Source: Flavobacterium sp. ACN2 (GTDB lineage: Bacteria > Bacteroidota > Bacteroidia > Flavobacteriales > Flavobacteriaceae). From it: a DNA stretch of 64,000 nucleotides. Numbering within the stretch: the stretch's first letter is position 1; every line of letters begins with the position of its first letter. Shown here piece by piece: positions 47,341-55,083 of this stretch. The stretch lies in assembly GCF_002303885.1 (NCBI RefSeq), contig NZ_MRCM01000004.1, forward strand, positions 301,229 to 365,228, in the 5' to 3' direction. The notes under the pieces are model-generated. The model saw only the letters and a program-made list of their open reading frames with translations, did no database searches and was not told where the DNA came from. The position numbers and the translations under genes were made by a program.

Positions 47341-47438
47341 GTTATCCTGAGGAACGAAGGATCACACAAGGAGCTCGACAAAGATTGGCGATTATAGGGA
47401 CGGAGTTTCGAGTGTGATCCTTCGTTCCTCAGGATGAC
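47341..47438. repeat. long inverted repeat with GGAACGAAGGATC arms
   Basis: The left arm (47341-47367, TATCCTGAGGAACGAAGGAT...) and right arm (47411-47438) are near-perfect reverse complements about 27 bases long, separated by 43 bases. Strings of this type are frequent in flavobacterial intergenic DNA. Confidence 0.8.
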
Positions 47439-47466
47439 AAACTGTGTGGTTACTCTGTTTATAATA

Positions 47467-47493
47467 TCTAATAGGTTTTGGAAACCTGTTAGG
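47467..47493. repeat. ACAGGTTT hairpin, copy 2
   Basis: CTAATAGGTTT and AAACCTGTTAG pair with one T-G wobble and a three-base loop. It lies about 200 bases from copy 1, on the other side of the long inverted repeat. Confidence 0.75.
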
Positions 47494-47539
47494 ATAAAAA
47501 CCTTAGAACCTTAGCGACTCAGAACCTCAGAACCTTGTT

Positions 47540-48091
47540 TTAGCGAAGCTGATCCAGCGCAACATTCAATTCCAAAACATTAACCGTTTCAGGACCAACA
47601 ACAGCTGAATTAATTTTAGATTCCACCAAAGATTTCACTTTAGTTTCATCCAGTTTTCTTTCTTTAGCAATTCGTTTTACCTGAATCAAAGCGCCTTGTG
47701 GAGAAATATTTGGATCTAAACCGCTTCCTGAAGCCGTAACCATATCAGCCGGAATTTCAGACTTTTTCAAGTAAGGATGAACCAGTAAAAGCGTATCAAT
47801 TCTTTTTTGAACCAAAGCAAGATAATCGGCGTTGCTTGGGCCTTTGTTGCTTCCAGCACTTCCCGCCGCGTTATAATCAACAGCAGATGGTCTTCCCCAG
47901 AAATAATTCGACTTATCGAATTTCTGACCAATTTTTTGATAACCAACCACTTTTCCGTTAACCGAAATCGTTTCTCCTTTTCCTTGATTTGGAGCAATTT
48001 GTGCGATTCCATAAATCGCAAGAGGATAAATAACCGCAAATAAAATCAAAGTAAATACGGTAAGTTTTATTATAGAAAATAGATTTTTCAT
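47540..48091 (-). CDS. kdpC: potassium-transporting ATPase subunit C
   Basis: This 183-residue KdpC is the small subunit that helps assemble KdpA and KdpB. One N-terminal membrane helix (about 8-32) is followed by a periplasmic domain with the KdpC motifs YFWGRPSAVDYN, GSGLDPNISPQGA and VNVLELNVALDQL. The length is normal. It follows kdpB on the minus strand, with a repeat-filled spacer of 160 bases. Confidence 0.95.
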   Translation of the reverse strand: MKNLFSIIKLTVFTLILFAVIYPLAIYGIAQIAPNQGKGETISVNGKVVGYQKIGQKFDKSNYFWGRPSAVDYNAAGSAGSNKGPSNADYLALVQKRIDTLLLVHPYLKKSEIPADMVTASGSGLDPNISPQGALIQVKRIAKERKLDETKVKSLVESKINSAVVGPETVNVLELNVALDQLR

Positions 48092-48100
48092 TTTTTTGAG

Positions 48101-48236
48101 ATTCTAAGGGACTAAGTTGCTAAGGTTCTAAGTTTTTTTTCAGAAGCTTAGCAAATCGAAGTCATGTTTTTAATTTGAGTTTTTAAAGATTCCTGTATTT
48201 GCAATTCTAAGAGAAAACCTTAGTCCCTTAGAATCT
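48101..48236. repeat. inverted repeat between kdpB and kdpC
   Basis: GATTCTAAGGGACTAAG (48101-48117) is the exact reverse complement of 48220-48236. Extra words such as CTTAGAACC and GCTAAGG lie around it. A similar TTAGAACC string occurs before kdpC's stop at about 47503-47530. Confidence 0.8.
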
Positions 48237-48251
48237 TAGCATCTTAGAACC

Positions 48252-50309
48252 TTACATGAATAGAGCTACTAGTAAATCAATAACTTTAATACCGATAAAA
48301 GGAACAATCAAACCGCCCAAACCATAAATCAAAAGGTTTCTTTTTAGGATGGCACTTGCTCCAATTGGTCGATAATCAACCCCTTTCAGCGCAAGCGGAA
48401 TCAAAATTGGAATAATAACCGCGTTGAAAATTACAGCCGATAAAATCGCGCTTTCCGGACTGTGCAAATGCATGATATTTAAACCTTGTAACGCAGGAAT
48501 CGCAGTAATAAAAAGAGCAGGAACAATAGCAAAATATTTCGCAACGTCATTTGCAATAGAAAAAGTAGTTAAAGTACCTCGAGTCATTAAAAGCTGTTTT
48601 CCAATTTCAACAATCTCAATTAGTTTCGTTGGGTCATTGTCAAGATCGACCATGTTTCCGGCTTCTTTTGCAGCTTGAGTTCCGCTGTTCATAGCAACAC
48701 CAACATTGGCTTGAGCCAAAGCCGGAGCATCATTTGTTCCGTCACCCATCATCGCTACTAGTCGTCCTTCGGCTTGTTCTTTTCTAATGTAGTTCATTTT
48801 ATCCTCAGGTTTAGCTTCGGCAATAAAATCATCAACACCAGCAGCTTCGGCAATAAATTTAGCCGTAAGCGGATTATCACCCGTAACCATAACCGTTTTG
48901 ATTCCCATTCTGCGTAAGCGCTCAAAACGTTCTTTCATTCCGGTTTTGATAATATCCTGAAGTTCGATAACACCTTGAACTACATTGTCTTTTATAACAA
49001 CTAGGGGAGTTCCTCCGTTAGACGAAATGGTAATAACTTGTTGGGCAGTATCTTCAGGAAAAGAATTTCCGGCTTGCTGCGCAATGTTTTTTGCAGCGTC
49101 TTGTGCGCCTTTTCGAATATTAGTCCCGTCTTTTAATACGACTCCAGAAGTTCTGGTTTCAGCAGTAAATTTTATACTGTGTGAGATGTTTTCTGTAAGA
49201 AGTGAAATGTCTGACTGCATTTTACTATTCACATCTAACATTTTACCGAGCTCGAGAATACTTTTCCCTTCTGGAGTATCATCTGCAAGCGAACTCAAAA
49301 CCGCCGATTTAACGAAATCATCAAAAGAAATTCCTTTTGTGGGATAAAAATTAGTTGCTTTTCTGTTTCCAATCGTGATGGTTCCTGTTTTATCTAAAAG
49401 CAATACATCAATATCCCCAGCAGTTTCAACCGCTTTACCAGATTTTGTAATTACGTTAGCTCGTAAAGCTCTGTCCATTCCCGCAATACCAATCGCAGAA
49501 AGCAAACCACCAATTGTAGTTGGAATTAAACAAACAAACAAAGCAATGAAAGCCGCAATCGTGATGGGTGCGTTGGCATAGTCGGCAAACGGTTTTAGCG
49601 TAACGCACACAATCACGAAGATTAAAGTAAATGCGGCTAATAAAATGGTTAAGGCGATTTCGTTTGGTGTTTTCTGACGGCTTGCACCTTCAACTAAAGC
49701 AATCATTTTATCTAAAAAGCTTTCGCCGGGTTCAGAAGTAACTTTTACTTTAATTTTATCAGATAAAACTTTTGTCCCTCCGGTAACCGAAGATTTATCT
49801 CCGCCAGCTTCCCGAATAACAGGAGCACTTTCTCCAGTAATGGCACTTTCGTCGATTGTAGCCAAACCTTCGATAATTTCTCCATCGGCAGCAATTAAAT
49901 CGCCAGCTTCACAAACGAAAATATCGTCTTTTTTTAATGCCGAAGAACTAATGTTTCTAATTTCTCCGTTAGGTAAAATTTGTTTTGCAGGAGTTTCTTC
50001 TCTTGTTTTTCTTAAACTGTCGGCTTGTGCTTTTCCTCTTGCTTCGGCAATTGCCTCGGCGAAATTGGCAAATAAAAGCGTTGCCAGTAAAATTAAAAAT
50101 ACAATTAGGTTATAAGTAAAACTTCCCTGATCATTTGCACCCATTAATATTGAAATGCAGACAGCAAACATAATGGCTGTTCCAATTTCTACGGTAAACA
50201 TTACCGGATTTTTGATCATCATTTTTGGATTAAGCTTCACAAAAGACTGCGCTAAGGCTTCTTTTACCTGTTTACTTTCAAACAATGATGTGGATTTATT
50301 AGTTGTCAT
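48252..50309 (-). CDS. kdpB: potassium-transporting P-type ATPase subunit B
   Basis: This 685-residue KdpB is the ATP-hydrolysing subunit of the KdpFABC K+ pump. It has the phosphorylation site Asp306 in LLDKTGT, the actuator motif TGES at 158-161, [10 protein letters not shown] in the hinge and [12 protein letters not shown] in the nucleotide region. The length matches the family. It lies after kdpA, but an opposite-strand four-helix-bundle gene and repeats occupy the 522-base gap between them. The kdpFABC transcript would have to read through this gap unless kdpB has its own promoter. Confidence 0.97.
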   Translation of the reverse strand: MTTNKSTSLFESKQVKEALAQSFVKLNPKMMIKNPVMFTVEIGTAIMFAVCISILMGANDQGSFTYNLIVFLILLATLLFANFAEAIAEARGKAQADSLRKTREETPAKQILPNGEIRNISSSALKKDDIFVCEAGDLIAADGEIIEGLATIDESAITGESAPVIREAGGDKSSVTGGTKVLSDKIKVKVTSEPGESFLDKMIALVEGASRQKTPNEIALTILLAAFTLIFVIVCVTLKPFADYANAPITIAAFIALFVCLIPTTIGGLLSAIGIAGMDRALRANVITKSGKAVETAGDIDVLLLDKTGTITIGNRKATNFYPTKGISFDDFVKSAVLSSLADDTPEGKSILELGKMLDVNSKMQSDISLLTENISHSIKFTAETRTSGVVLKDGTNIRKGAQDAAKNIAQQAGNSFPEDTAQQVITISSNGGTPLVVIKDNVVQGVIELQDIIKTGMKERFERLRRMGIKTVMVTGDNPLTAKFIAEAAGVDDFIAEAKPEDKMNYIRKEQAEGRLVAMMGDGTNDAPALAQANVGVAMNSGTQAAKEAGNMVDLDNDPTKLIEIVEIGKQLLMTRGTLTTFSIANDVAKYFAIVPALFITAIPALQGLNIMHLHSPESAILSAVIFNAVIIPILIPLALKGVDYRPIGASAILKRNLLIYGLGGLIVPFIGIKVIDLLVALFM

Positions 50310-50351
50310 TTTTCTTTGTGTAAGATGTTAAATGTAAAATGTGAAATTTCC

Positions 50352-50359
50352 TACTTTTG
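50352..50359 (+). promoter_or_regulatory. promoter -7 element of the four-helix-bundle gene
   Basis: TACTTTTG matches TAnnTTTG exactly and lies 18 bases before the ATG at 50378. No TTG is at the -33 distance. It shows the inserted gene carries its own promoter, opposite to kdp. Confidence 0.55.
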
Positions 50360-50377
50360 TAAATAATTATTTTAAAG

Positions 50378-50737
50378 ATGAAACCACACAAGAAATTGAA
50401 TTCATGGATTAAAAGTTTTGAATTCGTTAAAGAAATTTATTTAGCTACAAGACAATTTCCTTCTGAGGAAAAGTTTGGAATTACTTCACAAATCCGCAGA
50501 GCTTCTGTTTCTGTACCTGTTAATATTGCAGAAGGAGCAGCAAGAAAAGGAACAAAAGAGTTTATCCATTTTTTACATATTTCCCTAGGTTCTTTATCAG
50601 AACTCGATACTTTAATTTTATTAAGCAAGGAGCTAGATTTTTTCAATGAAAAAGAATGTGAACAATTGATTGAAAAATTAGATATCATAGGGAAACTTAT
50701 TTATGGATTAATCAAGAATCTTGAAGCACGTTTATGA
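50378..50737 (+). CDS. four-helix-bundle protein (23S rRNA IVP / S23-like)
   Basis: This 119-residue all-helical protein belongs to the family first found as ORFs in 23S rRNA intervening sequences and related to Avd of diversity-generating retroelements. Typical motifs are SFEFVKEIYLATRQFP, FGITSQIRRASVSVPVNIAEGAA and FLHISLGSLSELDTLI. It is on the opposite strand to kdpA and kdpB and sits between them. Repeat arms lie on both sides (50320-50350; 50744-50835). Function is unknown; the setting suggests a mobile or selfish element rather than a kdp gene. Confidence 0.9.
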   Translation: MKPHKKLNSWIKSFEFVKEIYLATRQFPSEEKFGITSQIRRASVSVPVNIAEGAARKGTKEFIHFLHISLGSLSELDTLILLSKELDFFNEKECEQLIEKLDIIGKLIYGLIKNLEARL

Positions 50738-50743
50738 TTTTTT

Positions 50744-50835
50744 GTGAAATGTTAAAAGTGAGATGTAAGCTGTTATTATGAGAGTTAATTTGATTTCTTT
50801 TTTTCACATCTCACTTTTCACAAATCACATTTTAC
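50744..50835. repeat. inverted repeat beside the four-helix-bundle gene
   Basis: AAAAGTGAGATGT (50754-50766) and ACATCTCACTTTT (50806-50818) are perfect 13-base arms. The outer sequence, GTGAAATGTT on the left and CACATTTTAC on the right, extends the pairing. The right end overlaps the kdpA stop codon. A related single arm, beginning GTAAGATGTTAAATGT, is on the other side of the gene at 50320-50350. Confidence 0.85.
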
Positions 50836-52550
50836 ATGCCAAAATATTCCGCTAAAGGGCCAAGTGCCAATGCTGGGAAGAATGATAAAGCAGCGATAAT
50901 TGCGATTACGGCAAAAGTCATGATTCCGAAAATTGAGGTGTCGGTTTTTAAAGTTCCTGCACTCTCTGGAATGTATTTTTTACCTGCCAGTAAACCTGCA
51001 ATTGCCAATGGACCAATTATTGGAATAAAACGGCTTAACAGTAATACAATTCCTGTAGTGATATTCCAGAACGGATTATTATCTCCCAATCCTTCAAAAC
51101 CAGAACCATTATTGGCAGCACTTGAAGTATATTCGTATAACATTTCTGAGAATCCGTGATTGCCAGAATTGTTTAACCAGCCTGTTGCATTGCCGCTAAA
51201 CCAATAACCCATTGCAGTATCATGCGCAGCAAAATAAGAGGCTAAAGCAGTTCCGGCTAATATTAATAAAGGGTGAAGAATAGCGATAAAAGCAGCAATT
51301 TTAACCTCCCGCGCTTCGATTTTCTTTCCTAAAAATTCGGGAGTTCGGCCAACCATTAATCCGGAGATAAATACAGCCAGAATAATGAAAACATAGTAGT
51401 TTAGAATACCAACACCGCATCCGCCGTAAAAAGCATTTACCATCATAGATAATAGTTGCATCGCACCAGAAATAGGCATAGAACTATCGTGCATACTGTT
51501 TACAGAACCTGTAGAAATTACCGTTGTAGCAATACTCCAGAAACCTGAAATTGCCGGACCAAACCGAACTTCTTTTCCTTCCATCGCTCCGGTTGCCTGT
51601 GCAATTCCCATTTTTTCGATAGCAGGATTTCCGTTGATTTCACTCATAACTGTTGGAACAACCAAGAGTAAGAAACCAACCGTCATTACACCAAAAATAA
51701 TATTCGCTAATTTTCTTTTGTTTAGGAAAAATCCAAGAGCAAAAATCATCGCAAACGGAATAATCATCTGCGCCCAAAGTTCAACTTGGTTAGTAAAATA
51801 AGTTGGATTTTCTAATGGATGAGCTGAATTGGCTCCAAAAAAACCACCACCGTTTGTACCAATATGTTTAATAGCAATAAAAGCTGCAGCGGGTCCGCGA
51901 GAAACTTCTACATGATCGCCTTGAAGCGTTGTAATAGCATCTTTACCTTCAAATGTCATAGGAGTACCGCTGAAAACTAATGCGATAGCTACAATTGCAG
52001 AAAGGGGTAATAAAATACGAGTACAGCTTTTAATGAAATAATTATAAAAATTACCCAATTGTTCTGTCGTTCTTTCTTTCATTGCTGTAAAAATCATAGC
52101 GGCAGCAGCCATTCCGATACCGGCAGAAACAAATTGAAGAAACATTAATACGATTTGCGAAAGGTAAGAAACCCCGCTTTCGCCTGAATAATGTTGTAAG
52201 TTACAATTGACTAAAAATGAAATAGCAGTATTAAATGCCAGATCCGGCGTCATTGATGGATTGTTATCCGGGTTAAGAGGTAAAGAACCCTGAAACAATA
52301 AGACAAAAAAGCAAAGAAAGAACCAAACCATATTGATACTTAAAAGTGCTTTTAAGTGTTGTTTCCAGTTCATTTCTTCAGCCGAATTAATACCGCTGAT
52401 TTTAAAAATAAATTTTTCAATTGGATTGAAAATCGGATCAAGAAGTGTTTTATCTCCTAAATAAACTTTAGCAATATATTTTCCTAAAGGAATAGCCAAA
52501 ACAATGGTGAGGAGAAAAATACCAATGACGCCTAATAATTCTGTGTTCAT
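50832..52550 (-). CDS. kdpA: potassium-transporting ATPase subunit A
   Basis: This 572-residue KdpA is the K+-selective channel-like subunit of the Kdp pump, with about ten membrane helices. Selectivity-filter segments are seen as NCNLQHYSG, GTNGGGFFGANSAHP, NAFYGGCGVGILNY and AANNGSGFEG. The length is normal. It follows the small kdpF gene with a 107-base repeat-bearing gap. It uses ATG at 52550. Confidence 0.97.
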   Translation of the reverse strand: MNTELLGVIGIFLLTIVLAIPLGKYIAKVYLGDKTLLDPIFNPIEKFIFKISGINSAEEMNWKQHLKALLSINMVWFFLCFFVLLFQGSLPLNPDNNPSMTPDLAFNTAISFLVNCNLQHYSGESGVSYLSQIVLMFLQFVSAGIGMAAAAMIFTAMKERTTEQLGNFYNYFIKSCTRILLPLSAIVAIALVFSGTPMTFEGKDAITTLQGDHVEVSRGPAAAFIAIKHIGTNGGGFFGANSAHPLENPTYFTNQVELWAQMIIPFAMIFALGFFLNKRKLANIIFGVMTVGFLLLVVPTVMSEINGNPAIEKMGIAQATGAMEGKEVRFGPAISGFWSIATTVISTGSVNSMHDSSMPISGAMQLLSMMVNAFYGGCGVGILNYYVFIILAVFISGLMVGRTPEFLGKKIEAREVKIAAFIAILHPLLILAGTALASYFAAHDTAMGYWFSGNATGWLNNSGNHGFSEMLYEYTSSAANNGSGFEGLGDNNPFWNITTGIVLLLSRFIPIIGPLAIAGLLAGKKYIPESAGTLKTDTSIFGIMTFAVIAIIAALSFFPALALGPLAEYFGM

Positions 52551-52567
52551 AATTTTTATATTTTTTA

Positions 52568-52653
52568 GTGAAAAATGAGAGATGATTTTGTAAAAAGGGT
52601 TGATGAATAAAATTTACGTTTACATTTCACATTCAGGATTTCACTTTTTTACA
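52568..52653. repeat. GTRARATGT-type repeat between kdpF and kdpA
   Basis: The left part has GTGAAAAATGAGAGATGA. The right part has TTTACATTTCACATTC and TTTCACTTTTTTAC. The words match those in the other two copies, though pairing here is weaker. Confidence 0.55.
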
Positions 52654-52657
52654 TGAT

Positions 52658-52735
52658 TTAAAATTTTTCGGGTTTGATTAATACATATATCAAATACACG
52701 AAAACGGCGATTGAAATAATAAATAGTGCGGTCAT
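52658..52735 (-). CDS. kdpF: KdpF small subunit
   Basis: This 25-residue single-helix membrane peptide starts at ATG 52735: MTALFIISIAVF..., ending IKPEKF. The plan (hydrophobic helix, then K/R-P-E-K/R-F) is that of KdpF, which stabilises the KdpFABC complex. It lies directly before kdpA in the expected order and is too short for most gene finders. Three bases separate it from the stop of another tiny membrane peptide upstream. Confidence 0.9.
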   Translation of the reverse strand: MTALFIISIAVFVYLIYVLIKPEKF

Positions 52736-52738
52736 GAT

Positions 52739-52822
52739 TTAGATTTTTTCAAAAAATTCGACTGACATAAAACAAATTGCAAATAGCACCACGGCCAATG
52801 CGAGTAAAAGAAATGTGATCAT
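52739..52822 (-). CDS. 27-aa single-helix membrane peptide upstream of kdpF
   Basis: The ATG at 52822 opens a 27-codon frame: MITFLLLALAVVLFAI, then CFMSVEFFEKI and stop. It has one membrane helix (residues 3-18) and an acidic/aromatic tail. It ends three bases before kdpF, so it looks translationally coupled to the kdp operon. It resembles KdpF in size and build but lacks the P-E-K-F tail; it might be a second accessory subunit or a K+-linked leader peptide. No named family is known to me. Confidence 0.7.
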   Translation of the reverse strand: MITFLLLALAVVLFAICFMSVEFFEKI

Positions 52823-52903
52823 AGGATTTATTTTGGATTTTAGATTTAAGATTGTAGACTTTAGACTTTAGATTTTCGATTAAACAGTTAACCGTTTAAA
52901 CGA

Positions 52904-53185
52904 TTAAACACCAGAGGCATTAACCTGCTTGATATATTCCGCTTTAAGTGTCTGCGGAAATAAATGAGAAATATTGCAGTGACGCACTTCCATAAAAGAA
53001 GAAACCGAAAAAACATACACATTAGAAATGGCATTTTTAGTTTCGATGCTTCCAGTTATAAACAAACGTTCGGCAAGAGCCAGACATTTCTTCGCTCTCA
53101 CAATATTGCCTGAAATAATCGATTTTTTGGTGATTTCGGCAAAGCGTTCAGCTTGTTTGTAGATTGAGGTAACTTGAGTTTTCAT
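52904..53185 (-). CDS. small kdp-leading protein, 93 aa, unknown
   Basis: This 93-residue soluble, mostly helical protein (IYKQAERFAEITKKSIISGNIVRAKKCLALAERLF) is the first gene of the kdp set, 81 bases before the 27-aa peptide. It has no signal peptide, and a conserved-looking middle SSFMEVRHCNISHLFPQTL. I do not recognise the family firmly. Its place at the head of kdp suggests a role in control or assembly of the pump; this is position-based only. Confidence 0.7.
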   Translation of the reverse strand: MKTQVTSIYKQAERFAEITKKSIISGNIVRAKKCLALAERLFITGSIETKNAISNVYVFSVSSFMEVRHCNISHLFPQTLKAEYIKQVNASGV

Positions 53186-53301
53186 TTGGAATGAATTTTA
53201 ATGTTCTCCCTCCTTATGCCAAAATATGTTCCGAAAAAGTGGAGTTACAGCTAAAGTGCTGTCAATAAAAGGAATGTAGTTTTATGCCAAAAATTAGGCA
53301 T
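53186..53301 (-). promoter_or_regulatory. probable kdp control region
   Basis: This is the only stretch between the regulator's terminator and the first kdp gene. It has an inverted repeat TTTATGCC-N8-GGCATAAA (53281-53304), and a second TTTGGCATAA on the minus strand nearer the gene. ACAGC-N6-GCTGT is at about 53247-53262. These could be sites for the NtrC-type regulator. TGGCAT-like words recall the -24 half of a sigma-54 promoter, but I found no proper -12 GC partner. Confidence 0.4.
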
Positions 53302-53327
53302 AAAAAAAGCCTATCATTTTGATAAGC
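53302..53327 (-). terminator. terminator of the sigma-54 regulator gene
   Basis: GCCTATCA (53309-53316) and TGATAAGC (53320-53327) form an eight-base stem with one G-T pair and a three-base loop. On the minus strand a seven-T run follows. It insulates the regulator from the kdp set. Confidence 0.8.
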
Positions 53328-53354
53328 TTTTCTCGTTTTGATATGTTATTGTCA

Positions 53355-53510
53355 AGCTCCGGAGGAGCTAAATATTTATAGAAATGCTGAATCCACATTT
53401 ATCAGAGCCCCAGCGGGGCGGCATATTTTTGGATTGTAGGTGTCGCTCCGCTGGAGCTTTTTTTATCATTGGAAATAAATAATCTATAAATATTGCGCTT
53501 CTCCGAAGCT
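53355..53510. repeat. multi-palindrome intergenic repeat, copy B
   Basis: The palindromes in order are AGCTCCGGAGGAGCT (53355-53369), GCCCCAGCGGGGC, GCTCCGCTGGAGC and GCTTCTCCGAAGC (53497-53509). The first is followed by AAATATTTATAG and the last is preceded by CTATAAATAT, as in copy A (42683-42821). It lies between the sigma-54 regulator's stop codon and its terminator. Confidence 0.85.
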
Positions 53511-53559
53511 TTAAAAATTGATATTGAAATTTGCCTTTAATATTGGAATTTGGAATTTT

Positions 53560-54915
53560 TTAAATTTTGGAATTTTCAATCCCATATTCTTCCAGCTTTC
53601 TATACAAAGTCGCAATTCCAATTTCTAATAATCGAGCCGTTTCTGCTTTATTCCCTTTAGTATAATTTAAAACCTTTTGTATGTGCAGTTTTTCAACACT
53701 CTGCATCGAGAAAGCCGACATTGGTTTTGAATTATTTTCGGCTTGATGCTGCATTTCGTAAGGCAGAACATCCGAGGTTAAAGTATCGCCGTTACTCAAA
53801 ATAACCGATCTTTCGATGATGTTTTTAAGTTCGCGGATATTTCCAGGCCAGGAATAATTTTCTAATTTCTGTAGAAATTCATCAGAGATATGTAATGTTT
53901 TTTTATTCGTTTTTTCAGAAAATTGTTTCACAAAATGATGCGTCAATACCGATATATCTTTGATTCTTTCTCGTAAAGAAGGCAGTTTTATTTCGAAGAT
54001 ATTTAAACGGAAATACAAATCAGAACGGAAGCGATGTTCATCACTTTCTGTTTTTAAATCTCTATTTGTAGCGGCAATTAATCTGAAATTTGATTTTTTA
54101 GGAGTGGTATCGCCAACCGGAATATATTCTGAAGTTTCTAAAACACGCAATAATTTGGCTTGAAGATCAATTGGCATTTCTCCAATTTCATCCAGAAATA
54201 AAGTACCGCCGTTCGCTTCTTCAATAAAACCCTTTTTATCTTTTACAGCTCCCGTAAAAGCGCCTTGTTTATGACCGAAAAGTTCGCTTTCTAAAATTTC
54301 TTTTGTGAAAGTACTGCAATTCAAGGCTACGAAAGATTTGCCAACGCGATTACTGTTTTCGTGAATCGCCTGTGCAAAAACTTCTTTACCAGTTCCTGTT
54401 TCGCCAGTAAGTAAAACAGTCGAATCTGTTTTTGCTACTTTTTGTGCGAGATCAATAACCTGTTCAATTCCTTTCGATTTTCCAATAATAGTACTGAAAG
54501 AATATTTATCGTTTATGCGTTTTTCAAGCTGTTGTACTTTTTTTTGCAAATGCACTTTTTCAACTGCTTTATAAAGAAGCGGAATAATTTTGTCGTTATC
54601 GTCGCCTTTTACGATATAATCAAAAGCACCATTTTTCATTGCCTGAACGCCATCTGGAATATTCCCAAAAGCAGTTAAAAGAATAACTTCTGTTAAAGGA
54701 AAACTTCCTTTTATGTTTTGAAGAAAGTCAACGCCATTTCCGTCAGGCAGTTTTACATCACATAAAACGACATCAATTTCGGTTTGTTCTAGTTTCTTAA
54801 AACCTGATTTTAAATCTTTGGCTTCAAAAACTTCAAATCCTTCCGATTTTATAATACGAACCAGCAGACTTCTCAGTTTTTCTTCGTCGTCTATAATTAA
54901 AATTTTGTGTGTCAT
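53560..54915 (-). CDS. NtrC-family sigma-54-dependent response regulator of the kdp locus
   Basis: This 451-residue regulator has a receiver domain with phospho-acceptor Asp53 (CDVKLPDG). The AAA+ domain has Walker A GETGTGKE (171-178) and the sigma-54 contact loop GAFTGA (218-223). A Fis-type helix-turn-helix lies at the C-terminus (GNKAETARLLEIGIATLYRKLEEYG). It lies upstream of the kdp genes in the same direction, where an OmpR-type KdpE is found in enterobacteria. It probably receives phosphate from the kinase at 42843-44570 and activates kdp with sigma-54. Confidence 0.92.
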   Translation of the reverse strand: MTHKILIIDDEEKLRSLLVRIIKSEGFEVFEAKDLKSGFKKLEQTEIDVVLCDVKLPDGNGVDFLQNIKGSFPLTEVILLTAFGNIPDGVQAMKNGAFDYIVKGDDNDKIIPLLYKAVEKVHLQKKVQQLEKRINDKYSFSTIIGKSKGIEQVIDLAQKVAKTDSTVLLTGETGTGKEVFAQAIHENSNRVGKSFVALNCSTFTKEILESELFGHKQGAFTGAVKDKKGFIEEANGGTLFLDEIGEMPIDLQAKLLRVLETSEYIPVGDTTPKKSNFRLIAATNRDLKTESDEHRFRSDLYFRLNIFEIKLPSLRERIKDISVLTHHFVKQFSEKTNKKTLHISDEFLQKLENYSWPGNIRELKNIIERSVILSNGDTLTSDVLPYEMQHQAENNSKPMSAFSMQSVEKLHIQKVLNYTKGNKAETARLLEIGIATLYRKLEEYGIENSKI

Positions 54916-55083
54916 TTGCAGAGATGCTAAATCAAATTTTGATATTTGATCTACAAAGTTAGGTTTAAAATCTGTTCACTTTTTTGAATCGACAGAAATT
55001 ATTTTAAGCAGTAGAATCAGTTTTAAAATATTTTTTTTGAAAAAGAAATGTACTTTTAAGTCGAAAATGAATCCCTAAAATTT

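Noticed and set aside
47341..47438. CRISPR array or insertion sequence in the repeat-rich kdp spacers
   Set aside because: Repeats are single inverted pairs of different families, with no regular direct repeat-spacer pattern and no transposase frame.
53186..53301. A sigma-54 promoter (-24 GG / -12 GC) ahead of the kdp genes
   Set aside because: TGGCAT words are present but none has a GC dinucleotide at the right distance; kept only as an open question.
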